Positions 16,803 through 25,302 of a stretch of DNA of 64,000 nucleotides are shown piece after piece. The translations under genes were made by a program, and so were the position numbers. How positions within the stretch are numbered: the first letter of the stretch is position 1; every line of letters begins with the position of its first letter. The notes under the pieces are model-generated. The model saw only the letters and a list, made by a program, of their open reading frames with translations. It did not search any database and had not been told where the DNA came from. The stretch is from Candidatus Gastranaerophilales bacterium (GTDB lineage: Bacteria; Cyanobacteriota; Vampirovibrionia; Gastranaerophilales; Gastranaerophilaceae), in contig CALVBD010000004.1 of NCBI GenBank assembly GCA_944325635.1, positions 62,001-126,000 on the forward strand. The letters run 5' to 3'.

Positions 16803-17114
16803 TTAGTATTCAAAGCTGTCATCAGATGTTTCAAGCTCTTTTGCTTTCTGCATTTTTTTAGATTTTACCATGTTGCTAAACTTTCTCAATTGCCTTTCAA
16901 GCTTATATTTCATCAAATCTATATTTTCAAGTGCCTGTTTTTTTGCTTTTTTAATTTCTGGTGAATGCTTTTCGTATAATTCGCAAGCTGCTTCTTTAAT
17001 TTCTTTTCTTGATTCTTCACCTGATTTCGGAGCATAAAGAACACCTGCTACAATACCGCCTATAACACCTGCGATAAGCCCCATTCCAAAAGCAAATGAT
17101 TTATTTTTACCCAT
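16803..17114 (-). CDS. YtxH-domain protein, second copy
   Basis: A 103-residue paralogue of the 16084-16356 protein. It has a Gly-rich membrane segment (GMGLIAGVIGGIVAGVLYAP), KSGEESRKEIKEAA and a charged helical tail. AGAGG precedes the ATG. It is probably cotranscribed with the DUF948-like and first YtxH genes. Confidence 0.8.
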   Translation of the reverse strand: MGKNKSFAFGMGLIAGVIGGIVAGVLYAPKSGEESRKEIKEAACELYEKHSPEIKKAKKQALENIDLMKYKLERQLRKFSNMVKSKKMQKAKELETSDDSFEY

Positions 17115-17178
17115 ATGTAACCTCTTCTTTCATTTTGTGAGTTTTATTATATCATATTTTTGAAAAATTACAAGTAAA

Positions 17179-17538
17179 TTAGGCTGAAATGCTGTCCCAG
17201 TAGTCTTTTGCAAAGACTATATATTTAACAGCCGGAGAAATCTTTTTAAATCTTTTTTCTATTAATAAAAGAATTACGTATACCAGCAAAGTTTTTATAA
17301 TCCTATTTACAAACTCCTGTCTTTTGCATTTGATAAAGTTTATAGCAGCTTCAACACAGGATTTTGCACAGGATACGCAGTCTTTTATGCTAAAAATACA
17401 CTGTTCTATTTGCGGATGGCATTCCTTAACCCGTTCATTAAGTCTGCACACATATTTATCCGCCCTTACTATAGCGGATATAATGTGAAATACTATTATA
17501 AGCTCAGCGATGAAGATTATTGCGATAAATAAATACAT
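17179..17538 (-). CDS. unknown membrane protein with heptad-spaced cysteines
   Basis: A 119-residue protein with an N-terminal transmembrane segment (YLFIAIIFIAELIIVFHIISAIV) and a second near residues 84-92 (LLVYVILLL). Between them lies CHPQIEQ-CIFSIKD-CVSCAKS-C, with cysteines at exact seven-residue steps. I recognise no family. No clear ribosome binding site precedes the ATG, although a TATAAT lies about 20 bases upstream. It is the first gene of the YtxH/DUF948 run. Confidence 0.65.
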   Translation of the reverse strand: MYLFIAIIFIAELIIVFHIISAIVRADKYVCRLNERVKECHPQIEQCIFSIKDCVSCAKSCVEAAINFIKCKRQEFVNRIIKTLLVYVILLLIEKRFKKISPAVKYIVFAKDYWDSISA

Positions 17539-17623
17539 TTTAATTTTTACACTTTTGTATTATATTTGGAGTATAAATTAATCGGGAGAGAATTGGAATA
17601 CGCCCAAAGGACTATTTATAAAA

Positions 17624-18958
17624 ATGAAATCGTTGAAATTTTATTTATCATTAATACTGGCAAGGGCTGCTTATACAGGAATTAAGCTTTTTTCTCAGTC
17701 CTCCGGGACTTCATTTGCTGGAAAAATGGTTTTGAAGTTTTATCCGCAGTTTTTAAAAGATTGTCCGGATTATATAAAAAAGGATATTGTAACAGTTACG
17801 GGAACTAACGGGAAAACTACAACCTCAGGGCTTATTTCGCATATTATAGAAACTGATGCATACAGTGTTATACATAACCTTAAAGGTGCAAATATGCTGA
17901 CAGGTGTAGCAAATGTTTTTGCACTAAAGCTTCATCCCTTTGCACGTTATGATTTTGCTGTTATTGAATCAGATGAAGCATACTTACAAAAGCTTTATGA
18001 TTACATAAACGCTGATTATCTTGTAGTTACAAATCTTTTCCGTGATCAATTGGACAGATACGGTGAACTTGCCACCACTGCAGGCTTTATAACAAACGCT
18101 ATTGATAAAAATTCAAATCTTAAGTTGATTTTAAATGCGGATGATCCGCTTGTATCAACATTTGATAAAAACGGCAATGCAGTGTATTACGGTTTTGAAA
18201 ATGTAGAATATGATTGTAATTATCAGCATGACTCAAAGGCTCCGTCGGAAGTTTTTAATTGCAAGTGCGGTGCACCTTTGCGTTATGAAAAACGCTTTTT
18301 TGCGCAACAGGGTCACTATTTCTGCAGAAAATGCGGCTATAAAAGGCATGTCTGTGATTATGCAGCTGATGTAAAAGTTTATAGCGATTTTTCCGAACTA
18401 AAGGTTACTCATGGTGAGGAAAAATATGCGTTTAAGGTCTATTTGTCAGGTCTTTACAATGCATATAACGCACTTGCTGCAATTTCATTCGCTCTTGAAG
18501 CCGGATTTTCGCCGGTAACTATTCAGGATGCTCTGAATACCTATAAATCTATTTTTGGGAGAACCGAAATCCGTGATATAAAAGGCCATAAGGCTTTAAT
18601 TCAACTAATAAAAAATCCTACAGGTGCAAGTGAAGTTTTGAAAACTGTCGATTTAAATTCAAATATCGTAATTGCTATAAATGACAATTATGCGGACGGA
18701 AGGGATATTTCGTGGCTGTGGGATAGCGATTTTGAACAGCTGGCGGGAGCACAAAAACTTGTGATTACTTCGGGTACAAGAGCAAATGATATGGCAACAA
18801 GGCTCAAATATGCCGGTATTCCTCAATCACAAATTATTGTAGAACCGTCCATAAAAAGGGCAATTACAATAGCAGCTGCTTCTCATGATACGGATGAAGC
18901 AATTACTATACTGCCTTCATATACGGCGCTTTTAAAGATTGCAAAGATGAAATTTTAG
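17624..18958 (+). CDS. murT: MurT-like lipid II isoglutaminyl synthase subunit
   Basis: A 444-residue Mur-ligase relative. The ATP loop TVTGTNGKTTT is near residue 57. The middle domain contains a four-cysteine zinc ribbon (CKCG ... CRKCG, ~207-237), the insert typical of MurT, and a DUF1727-like C-terminus follows. In Staphylococcus and Streptococcus MurT works with the amidotransferase GatD to amidate D-Glu of lipid II. No gatD is adjacent here: the next gene is pdxJ. The weak ribosome binding site (AAAGGA) is 12 bases before the ATG. Confidence 0.85.
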   Translation: MKSLKFYLSLILARAAYTGIKLFSQSSGTSFAGKMVLKFYPQFLKDCPDYIKKDIVTVTGTNGKTTTSGLISHIIETDAYSVIHNLKGANMLTGVANVFALKLHPFARYDFAVIESDEAYLQKLYDYINADYLVVTNLFRDQLDRYGELATTAGFITNAIDKNSNLKLILNADDPLVSTFDKNGNAVYYGFENVEYDCNYQHDSKAPSEVFNCKCGAPLRYEKRFFAQQGHYFCRKCGYKRHVCDYAADVKVYSDFSELKVTHGEEKYAFKVYLSGLYNAYNALAAISFALEAGFSPVTIQDALNTYKSIFGRTEIRDIKGHKALIQLIKNPTGASEVLKTVDLNSNIVIAINDNYADGRDISWLWDSDFEQLAGAQKLVITSGTRANDMATRLKYAGIPQSQIIVEPSIKRAITIAAASHDTDEAITILPSYTALLKIAKMKF

Positions 18959-18974
18959 AAAAGAGGTAGATAAA

Positions 18975-19685
18975 ATGTTATTAGGTGTAAATATAGATCA
19001 TGTGGCAACTTTACGTAATGCAAGAGGCGGTTTTGAACCTGATCCTATTAAAGCGGCTGATGTTTGTGAACAAAACGGCGCAACTTCAATTACTACGCAT
19101 CTTAGAGAGGATAGACGCCATATTAAGGATGAAGATGTCTATACCCTTATTAAAACACTGAAAACAAAATTAAATCTTGAAATGGCAATGGCTGATGATA
19201 TTCAGCGGATTGCACTGGAGATAAAACCTCATTCCATCTGTCTTGTACCAGAAAAAAGACAGGAAATTACAACGGAAGGCGGTCTTGATGTAGCTGGTCA
19301 ATTAGAGAAAGTGACGCAGTTTATAAAACCGCTGCTTGATGCCGGTATTGTTGTGAGTTTATTTATAGACCCTGAAGCCACACAGGTAGAAGCTTCTGCC
19401 AAAACAGGCGCTCAGTTTATTGAAATGCATACAGGCTCGTATTCTGAAGCTTTTGGAACTGATAAGGAAGAAGAAGAGTTTCGCAAGCTCAAAAATGCTG
19501 CTGCACTTGCTCAAAAGTTAGGCTTGAAAGTTAATGCCGGACACGGTTTAAATTATGAAAATGTACACAGAATGCACGAAATTGAAGGCCTGTATGAATT
19601 AAATATCGGACACAGTATTATTTCTCGTGCGGTATTTTATGGGCTTCCTGAAGCTGTGCGTAAAATGGCGGACTTAATAAAATAG
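18975..19685 (+). CDS. pdxJ: pyridoxine 5'-phosphate synthase PdxJ
   Basis: A 236-residue TIM-barrel enzyme joining 3-amino-1-hydroxyacetone phosphate with deoxyxylulose phosphate to form pyridoxine 5'-phosphate. The family start MLLGVNIDHVATLRNARGG is intact, with THLREDRRHI, CLVPEKRQE and VNAGHGLNYENV. The length is normal. It lies 16 bp after murT with an AGAGG ribosome binding site. Confidence 0.95.
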   Translation: MLLGVNIDHVATLRNARGGFEPDPIKAADVCEQNGATSITTHLREDRRHIKDEDVYTLIKTLKTKLNLEMAMADDIQRIALEIKPHSICLVPEKRQEITTEGGLDVAGQLEKVTQFIKPLLDAGIVVSLFIDPEATQVEASAKTGAQFIEMHTGSYSEAFGTDKEEEEFRKLKNAAALAQKLGLKVNAGHGLNYENVHRMHEIEGLYELNIGHSIISRAVFYGLPEAVRKMADLIK

Positions 19686-19694
19686 GATAAAATT

Positions 19695-20009
19695 ATGAAA
19701 TCTCAAAAAGAAATTGTTGAAGAAATGCAGGCTGTTGTTGAACAAATGCGTTTGGATGATATTGAAGACAATCCGGACATTGTCGATGAATACTTTGAAT
19801 GTGATTGCTGCGGGCAAAATAAATGTCTTGCCGGATCTATTGAATATGATGGCTATAGGCTCTGTAATGACTGTGTTTTGTTAGCTGAGACAGGTTTTGC
19901 TTTAAATAAGTTTGACAATATTCAAAATCTGATTGATGCTATGGAAGATAAGCGTTTAGAGGGGCTTTGTGATTTTATTAAAGAAGAAGAAAAAAGAAAA
20001 AATAACTAA
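19695..20009 (+). CDS. small zinc-ribbon protein of unknown function
   Basis: A 104-residue acidic protein with a CDCCGQNKC ... LCNDCV pattern (residues ~34-57) suggesting a four-cysteine metal site. Helices lie on both sides. It lies nine bases after pdxJ and is probably cotranscribed. I recognise no family. Confidence 0.7.
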   Translation: MKSQKEIVEEMQAVVEQMRLDDIEDNPDIVDEYFECDCCGQNKCLAGSIEYDGYRLCNDCVLLAETGFALNKFDNIQNLIDAMEDKRLEGLCDFIKEEEKRKNN

Positions 20010-20131
20010 TTAACTAATTCTAAAGTATTAATTTTTCTTTACATATAGTTATAAAGAATTAGATATCGGGAATAAGTATTAATAAATAGATATAACAAAG
20101 AGATTCATAGATAAAAGAAAGGTATTTGATT

Positions 20132-20854
20132 ATGACAAAAAGATTCGGATTTACTTTGGCAGAAGATGCTACGCACGTAGATATGTCTAAAGGTTCTCGC
20201 AAGAGTGCATTTACTTTGGCGGAAGTTCTGATTACTCTGGGTATCATCGGCGTTGTAGCTGCAATGACAATGCCTACATTGATGAACTCAACAAACGGTG
20301 CACAGTACAAAACAGCTTATAAAAAAGCTTTATCTGTATTGTCTCAGGCTGTAGTTTTGAACGTTGCTCTTGATGACTATGACTTGTCTCAAACAACTTC
20401 TACTACAACTAATGATAACGCTTCTTTGTACAACCTTTTCAACAACCGTATGAACGTTGTTAAAACTGAAGGTAATGCTTATACTGCAAGCAACGGTTCA
20501 AGCAAAGCTAAATTCGGTGACACTAACAACTATACATTGTACTTCAATGATGGTATTACATTCACATTCCCTAAAAATGCTTCTCAATGTACTGAAGGTA
20601 ACGCAACTACAACAGCTGCAGCCAACGGTACAGATACTGCTCCGGGTTATTGCTACGGTGTAATTGATGTTAACGGTGAAAAGAACCCTAACAAAGTTGT
20701 TAACTGCGACGGCGTAACTGATCCGTTCAAAGGCCCTACTACAGGCGATTGTGAAGTTACAAACCCTACAGATATCTACCCTGTAATTATGTATGACCAA
20801 ACAGTTCTTCCTGCTACTGTTGCCGGTGAAGCTGTTCTTTACGGCGGTAAGTAA
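20132..20854 (+). CDS. type IV pilin-like protein with doubled FTLAE motif
   Basis: A 240-residue secreted or pilus protein. The N-terminus reads MTKRFGFTLAE, then DATHVDMSKGSRKSA, then FTLAEVLITLGIIGVVAAM. The prepilin-peptidase recognition core therefore appears twice, exactly 60 bases apart. Only the second copy is followed by a hydrophobic helix, so cleavage there is expected. The C-terminal domain is Asn/Thr-rich with paired cysteines and ends VAGEAVLYGGK. The ATG at 20132 has only AAAGG upstream. Codons are clean, as in a highly expressed gene. Confidence 0.88.
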   Translation: MTKRFGFTLAEDATHVDMSKGSRKSAFTLAEVLITLGIIGVVAAMTMPTLMNSTNGAQYKTAYKKALSVLSQAVVLNVALDDYDLSQTTSTTTNDNASLYNLFNNRMNVVKTEGNAYTASNGSSKAKFGDTNNYTLYFNDGITFTFPKNASQCTEGNATTTAAANGTDTAPGYCYGVIDVNGEKNPNKVVNCDGVTDPFKGPTTGDCEVTNPTDIYPVIMYDQTVLPATVAGEAVLYGGK

Positions 20855-20929
20855 GATAAATTTAAAGCCGAGTTACTCGGCTAGCAACCCGAAATTTTAT
20901 TATCAACATACAGTTGACACTAGTATCTT

Positions 20930-20957
20930 GGACGGAAATATTTTTTCCGTCCTTTTT
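20930..20957 (+). terminator. terminator between pilin and rex
   Basis: GGACGGAA and TTCCGTCC form a perfect 8-bp stem followed by TTTTT. It lies a few bases before the rex -10 element, so the rex promoter overlaps it. Confidence 0.85.
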
Positions 20958-20961
20958 ATTG

Positions 20962-20973
20962 TATAATCTGTTT
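20962..20973 (+). promoter_or_regulatory. -10 element placed for leaderless rex
   Basis: A perfect TATAAT (20962-20967) is followed by six bases and the ATG at 20974. No Shine-Dalgarno sequence is present. Confidence 0.6.
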
Positions 20974-21588
20974 ATGGATAAAAAAATTTCTGATAAGGTT
21001 ATTAATAGGTTAACACTATATCATTGCATACTGGATGATTATATTAGTAGTGATATTGAATTTATTTCCAGTAAGCAGATAGCTACGCTTCTAAAGATTG
21101 ATGATTCTCAGGTGCGAAAAGATATTAACCTGCTTAATAATTCAGGCAAATGCAGGGTGGGATATATTGTCAAGGAATTAAAAAAGTCAATTGAAGCGAC
21201 TCTCGGGTTTTCAAAAACTAAAAATGCGTTTATAATAGGTGCCGGTAATCTCGGTATGGCGCTTGCTAAATATGATAACTTTACAAATTACGGATTGAAT
21301 ATTGTTGCCTTGTTTGATAACGATAAAAAGAAAATCGGTTCTACCATAAACCATAAAGTCGTACTTGATATAAATAAGTTACCGAACTTGTCAAAAAAAT
21401 CAAATATTGATATTGCAATTTTAACTGTTCCGAAAATGTATGCTCAGACTACTGCGGATTTTCTTGTTAAGGCGAATATAAAGCATATCTGGAATTTTAC
21501 GCCTGCAGTTTTAGCTGTTCCAAATGATGTTCAGGTGTGGAACGAAAATCTTATGGGTAATTTTTTACAATTTTCATATAATATTTAA
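20974..21588 (+). CDS. rex: redox-sensing transcriptional repressor Rex
   Basis: A 204-residue NADH/NAD+-responsive repressor. The N-terminal winged helix has the Rex pattern ISSKQIATLLKIDDSQVRKDINLL. The Rossmann domain has IIGAGNLGMALAKY near residue 88. The C-terminus NFTPAVLAVPNDVQVWNENLMGNF is diagnostic. The start at 20974 is chosen because a longer reading would include the terminator and promoter. Rex usually controls fermentative and respiratory genes. No clear Rex operator was found in the window. Confidence 0.92.
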   Translation: MDKKISDKVINRLTLYHCILDDYISSDIEFISSKQIATLLKIDDSQVRKDINLLNNSGKCRVGYIVKELKKSIEATLGFSKTKNAFIIGAGNLGMALAKYDNFTNYGLNIVALFDNDKKKIGSTINHKVVLDINKLPNLSKKSNIDIAILTVPKMYAQTTADFLVKANIKHIWNFTPAVLAVPNDVQVWNENLMGNFLQFSYNI

Positions 21589-21651
21589 ATATAAACCTGG
21601 TAAATTCACTTACATTGCAGAGAGCGTGATAAGTAAAACTAAATTATATAT

Positions 21652-22416
21652 TTAAACTTTAGCAAGCTGGTTAATATTATATAGGTGTCTGAGACCTTCA
21701 AGGGTCAATGTCGGGTTTATGAAGTCAAAAGGCCGTTTCATATATTGGGAAATGTAGGCTGAATATCCTCCAGTGGCTACTATGACGGCTTTTTCTCCGA
21801 GTTCATGTTCACATTGTTCAATCAAACCGTCAATCATACAGGCGCATCCTCGGATTACTCCTGAGAGAATAGCGTCAACAGTATTGTTTCCGATTGCGGA
21901 GGGAGAACTCGCAGCATCTATACGAGGAAGTTTTGATGTAAATTTGTTTAATGTTTTTAATTGTAAGTTTATCCCCGGTGCGATTACTCCGCCTATAAAA
22001 TCGCCGTTTCCATCCACAATATCAAATGTTGTTGCGGTTCCGAAATCTATTACTATTACCGGATGCTTGTATAAAATATAAGCACCTGCAGCATTCGCAA
22101 TTCTGTCTGCCCCTACTTCATCAAGGTTTGGCATTTTAATTTTTACGCCGGTATTGATTTTTGCAGACAAAAACAAAGGTTCTACCTTAAATACATTTTT
22201 TACGGCTGATTTAAATTTATTATTTAATTCTTCTACTACAGATGAAATAATGCAGCCGTCGATTTTGAATTGAGCAAACAACGATTTTAACAGGACTTCA
22301 TATTCTTCAAGCGACAAATCTTTGTCTGAAGCAAGTCTGAATTCTTCAACAAGTGCACTTTCATCAAAAAGTCCGAGAGTTATATTTGTATTTCCTATAT
22401 CGGCTGTTAAAAGCAT
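21652..22416 (-). CDS. coaX: type III pantothenate kinase CoaX
   Basis: A 254-residue ASKHA-fold kinase starting coenzyme A synthesis. It has the phosphate motif DIGNTNITLGLF at the N-terminus, ADRIANAAGAY near residue 103, VIDFGTATTFDIV near residue 122 and GGVIAPGI near residue 137. The ribosome binding site AAAGGA is buried in the 3' arm of a perfect hairpin whose T run abuts the ATG. Confidence 0.93.
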   Translation of the reverse strand: MLLTADIGNTNITLGLFDESALVEEFRLASDKDLSLEEYEVLLKSLFAQFKIDGCIISSVVEELNNKFKSAVKNVFKVEPLFLSAKINTGVKIKMPNLDEVGADRIANAAGAYILYKHPVIVIDFGTATTFDIVDGNGDFIGGVIAPGINLQLKTLNKFTSKLPRIDAASSPSAIGNNTVDAILSGVIRGCACMIDGLIEQCEHELGEKAVIVATGGYSAYISQYMKRPFDFINPTLTLEGLRHLYNINQLAKV

Positions 22417-22450
22417 AAAAAATAGTCCTTTACTGTTTCAAGGACTATTT
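22417..22450 (-). terminator. terminator/attenuator hairpin overlapping the coaX start
   Basis: On the minus strand AAATAGTCCTT, a nine-base loop and AAGGACTATTT form a perfect 11-bp stem with a T run that reaches the coaX ATG. The stem contains the coaX ribosome binding site. It may end the upstream small gene, attenuate coaX, or both. Confidence 0.7.
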
Positions 22451-22516
22451 TATACCAAAAATTTTTTTTTGCAAAACCAGAATTATACAGTTTGCATAAG
22501 GTTATTGCTCAAGGTC

Positions 22517-22723
22517 TTAAATATTAGCAGCCCCGTAGCCCTGTGATCCGTCATAAGCTTGAACGGAAGTTCCCTGAGAACGCATTAATGTAAATAAGCC
22601 CTCGCCGGATTTTAATCTGCTGTAAAATGCATTAAATCCGTCTGCAAATTGTAATTTTTGTTTTTTCTGATCTATATCTTCTGTTCTTCTGGAACCGATT
22701 GCATGTACGCTTAAGTCACCCAT
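22517..22723 (-). CDS. small unknown protein (68 aa)
   Basis: A short soluble protein beginning MGDLSVHAIGSRRTEDI, with no hydrophobic segment and a Gly/Ser-rich tail (GSQGYGAANI). A strong AAGGAG lies seven to eight bases before the ATG, which supports expression. I recognise no family. It ends 66 bases before the hairpin at the coaX start. Confidence 0.65.
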   Translation of the reverse strand: MGDLSVHAIGSRRTEDIDQKKQKLQFADGFNAFYSRLKSGEGLFTLMRSQGTSVQAYDGSQGYGAANI

Positions 22724-22899
22724 TTTAGTGCTCCTTTTTATTCAATTTTTCATACTTCATATCTCATGTATATATATAAAGTATTTGATTTCCATAAAAG
22801 TGCGTGATTTTGCGAAAGTTGTTACATAACTTTACATAATGGGTGGAAATTATTATTTTAACAGCAAAATATGGTGTTGCGTTTTGCCCCCCCTGTAGA

Positions 22900-23778
22900 T
22901 TATTTTAAAAGTCTTTTTTCTAAATCTATTGCTGTTCTCGTTTTTGCAAGCCCTGCCTGTGAACTTTCTTTTAATGTTGGAGACATAAGCTTCCCGGTTT
23001 GTTCAAGTGCATCAATTACTTCATCCGGCGGTATCTTGGAAGTTATGCCGGAAAGCGCAAGCTCGCTTGCCGTAACTGCGTGAATTGCAAGAAACGGATT
23101 TCTTTTTACGCATGGTACTTCTACCAAACCACAGACAGGGTCACAGGTTAACCCAAGCAAGTTTTTTATAGCAAGCGCCATTGCGTTAAGAATTTCATCA
23201 ATTGTTCCGCCCCTCATTTGAGTAAGGGCTGCAGCACTCATTGCTGAAGCCACACCGCATTCGGCCTGACATCCAGCAACCGCACCGGCAAGTGCAACTT
23301 TATTGGATACAATTCTTCCGACTTCTCCTGCTGTTATGAGCGCGTTAATTAGAGCTTCTTCATCAAGGTTTAACTCGTCACTTACGCCGATAATAACTGC
23401 TGGAACTATTCCGCAAGAGCCAGCAGTCGGGCAGGCAACAATTTTACCCATACGAATGTTTTCTTCTGATGTGGCAAGTGCGTAAGTTGTAATCCTTTCA
23501 AATGTTTTGCCAAGAAGAGAACGTTCATTTTTATATCTCTCAATTAATTTCGAACAATCATTCCCGCACAGGCCGCTCATTGACATTTCATTGCTGTTAA
23601 GTCCGTTTTGTATGGCTTCCTTCATTGCCGTCAAATTTTTTTTGACAATATTTCTAAAATCTTCAATTGTCATGTCATTTTGATCTGCTTCACGTTCCTG
23701 AGCAGCTTGCCATATTGTTTTACCTGTCCTTGTACAGCAGGATGATAGTTCTGCAAATGTGTTTATTAATTTTTCCAT
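22900..23778 (-). CDS. sdaAA: L-serine dehydratase, alpha chain
   Basis: A 292-residue iron-sulfur subunit of the two-chain enzyme deaminating serine to pyruvate and ammonia. Hallmarks are CPTAGSCGIVPA near residue 135, GCQAECGVASAMSAAA near residue 171, and the cluster region CDPVCGLVEVPC near residue 214. It follows the beta-chain gene with a one-base gap. A run of seven Cs on the plus strand (22887-22893) lies just after its stop codon. Confidence 0.95.
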   Translation of the reverse strand: MEKLINTFAELSSCCTRTGKTIWQAAQEREADQNDMTIEDFRNIVKKNLTAMKEAIQNGLNSNEMSMSGLCGNDCSKLIERYKNERSLLGKTFERITTYALATSEENIRMGKIVACPTAGSCGIVPAVIIGVSDELNLDEEALINALITAGEVGRIVSNKVALAGAVAGCQAECGVASAMSAAALTQMRGGTIDEILNAMALAIKNLLGLTCDPVCGLVEVPCVKRNPFLAIHAVTASELALSGITSKIPPDEVIDALEQTGKLMSPTLKESSQAGLAKTRTAIDLEKRLLK

Positions 23779-23779
23779 T

Positions 23780-24439
23780 TTAACTTTCCAATTTCTTTAT
23801 ATATCTAATCATATAAACATCTTCAATTAGCCCGAGAAAATCAATAACTTTTTTATCAATGTCTCCGTCAAGGCATACGCACATAGAGGCATCCTCTCCT
23901 TTTGCGTATCTGTCGCAGTGGAGTGATGCAATATTTACGTGTATTGAATTCGTCACCCTTGATATCATATTCGGTACATCTTTATATACAAGAAGAAGTG
24001 TGTTGTATTTTCCTGTACATTTAACCGTGAAATCATTAATTTTTCGGATAACAACTTCTCCGGCACCGATTGAATCTCCTGAAATTTTCATAGAATGTTT
24101 GCCCTCAATGATAAAATCAACAGCATTCGGGTGTCGGTTAAAATCTTCCAGATATTCAAATTCATATTCAAACTGTTTTGAAATATCAAGATTAAATATA
24201 TCTTTAATTCTTGTATCATCCACAGAAAGCCCGAGAAGTCCAGCCAGTACTCCTTTATCAGTGCCATGTCCTTTTCCTGTCAAGGCATATGAGTTGTATA
24301 ATTTAAATGTGACTTTAGAAGGTTTTTCATTATAAATGTTTCTGGCCAAAAGTCCCAATCTTACGGCGCCGGCCGTATGGGAACTTGATGGTCCTACCAT
24401 TACAGGTGAAATTATATCCAAAAGCGATGATTGTTTCAT
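23780..24439 (-). CDS. sdaAB: L-serine dehydratase, beta chain
   Basis: A 219-residue subunit. The N-terminal domain has the conserved DIISPVMVGPSSSHTAGAVRLG and GKGHGTDKGVLAGLLG. A C-terminal ACT domain (~145-215, LLLVYKDVPNMISRVTNSI) is likely regulatory. It precedes the alpha chain in the same operon, as in Clostridia and Bacillus. The ribosome binding site is AAAGGG. Confidence 0.95.
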   Translation of the reverse strand: MKQSSLLDIISPVMVGPSSSHTAGAVRLGLLARNIYNEKPSKVTFKLYNSYALTGKGHGTDKGVLAGLLGLSVDDTRIKDIFNLDISKQFEYEFEYLEDFNRHPNAVDFIIEGKHSMKISGDSIGAGEVVIRKINDFTVKCTGKYNTLLLVYKDVPNMISRVTNSIHVNIASLHCDRYAKGEDASMCVCLDGDIDKKVIDFLGLIEDVYMIRYIKKLES

Positions 24440-24614
24440 TATTTAACCCTTTAAACTGACTGCCTGAATATTATAGCATAATGTAACAAGCCGTTAAAAT
24501 ATGTAAAATTTTTATAAAGAAAAGGCAATATTTTCAAAATTTGTGGTTTTATATATATACGAAGTCGTAGTTTATTATTTTGATTAGGTAGTGTTAAATT
24601 TAAAAGGAGAATAA

Positions 24615-24758
24615 ATGTTTAGTCCTGAATTTATGAAATTTTTGATAAATTACCAGAAGTCAGAATTTACCCCGGAAGAACCGAAAAAAGAAATCCCTTT
24701 TAAAGACCGTCGCGGCGGGCGTAGGCTTGCAGAAATTCTTTTGACCGTTAATAAGTAA
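24615..24758 (+). CDS. small unknown protein (47 aa)
   Basis: A short ORF starting MFSPEFMKFLINYQKSEF and ending LAEILLTVNK, with a basic stretch KDRRGGRR before the end. AAGGAGA lies five bases upstream of the ATG, which is the main support. It is soluble, and I recognise no family. Confidence 0.5.
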   Translation: MFSPEFMKFLINYQKSEFTPEEPKKEIPFKDRRGGRRLAEILLTVNK

Positions 24759-25302
24759 TAAATATAAGCTATTTAACTTATTAATAATATAAGAATGTAT
24801 TCAACGAACAGGCTGCTTAAAAACGCTTCACCCGGTGTAGTGGCAGTAAGAAAATATTTAAAGTGTCTTTACATCAATCTTTCCAAAGTATAAAAGGCGA
24901 CTGGTCGCTACTCGCTCGCGAGAAACGCCACCGCACACATCAACAACGCAAACTCAACGTTTCCGTTGTTTGCAGCTCGACTCTCGCTATCGCTCGTGGC
25001 TCTGCTCGCTCGTAAAAAAAAGCCCCCTTGCGGAGGCTTTTGGAACAAACTTTTGATTCATTCCTCAAATAGTGTGAAGTGTAGTGTGTGTGCTTAAATC
25101 TCGTTTTTGATTCCTCAATTTAAGCTTTCCTCGTGTTACATATATATAAAAAATTTTTTATATATAAAATTGCTATATTTTTTCTATTAATAATATGTTT
25201 CTTTACAAAACTTTATAAAGAAACATGTATATTTTGTTGAAGAAACGGGTATAATATTATTATAAAGGTAAAAAGAGAGTGTCAGTTTATTAAAGGAGAT
25301 AT
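24759..25302. other. structured intergenic region, possible ncRNA on the minus strand
   Basis: A 544-bp gap without a convincing ORF. On the minus strand a stem (25092-25099 with 25118-25125) precedes a strong intrinsic terminator (25018-25041) whose T8 run reads on the minus strand. The motif TTGAGGAAT followed closely by ATCAAAA occurs twice (near 25050-25070 and 25105-25120). The left part (24890-25015) is unusually GC-rich with repeated 'cgctcg'. It matches no RNA family I can name. Confidence 0.4.
25018..25041 (-). terminator. intrinsic terminator, minus-strand polarity
   Basis: AAAAGCCTCCGCAAGGGGGC on the minus strand forms a GC-rich hairpin followed by eight Ts (25014-25021). On the plus strand the trailing T run is only four. 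Confidence 0.7.

Noticed and set aside
22887-22893. Run of seven Cs just after sdaAA, considered as a third poly-G switch on the minus strand
   Set aside because: It lies downstream of the stop codon. No start codon with a ribosome binding site and no pilin-like ORF follows on the minus strand, and seven bases is too short to be compared with the 11-G tracts.
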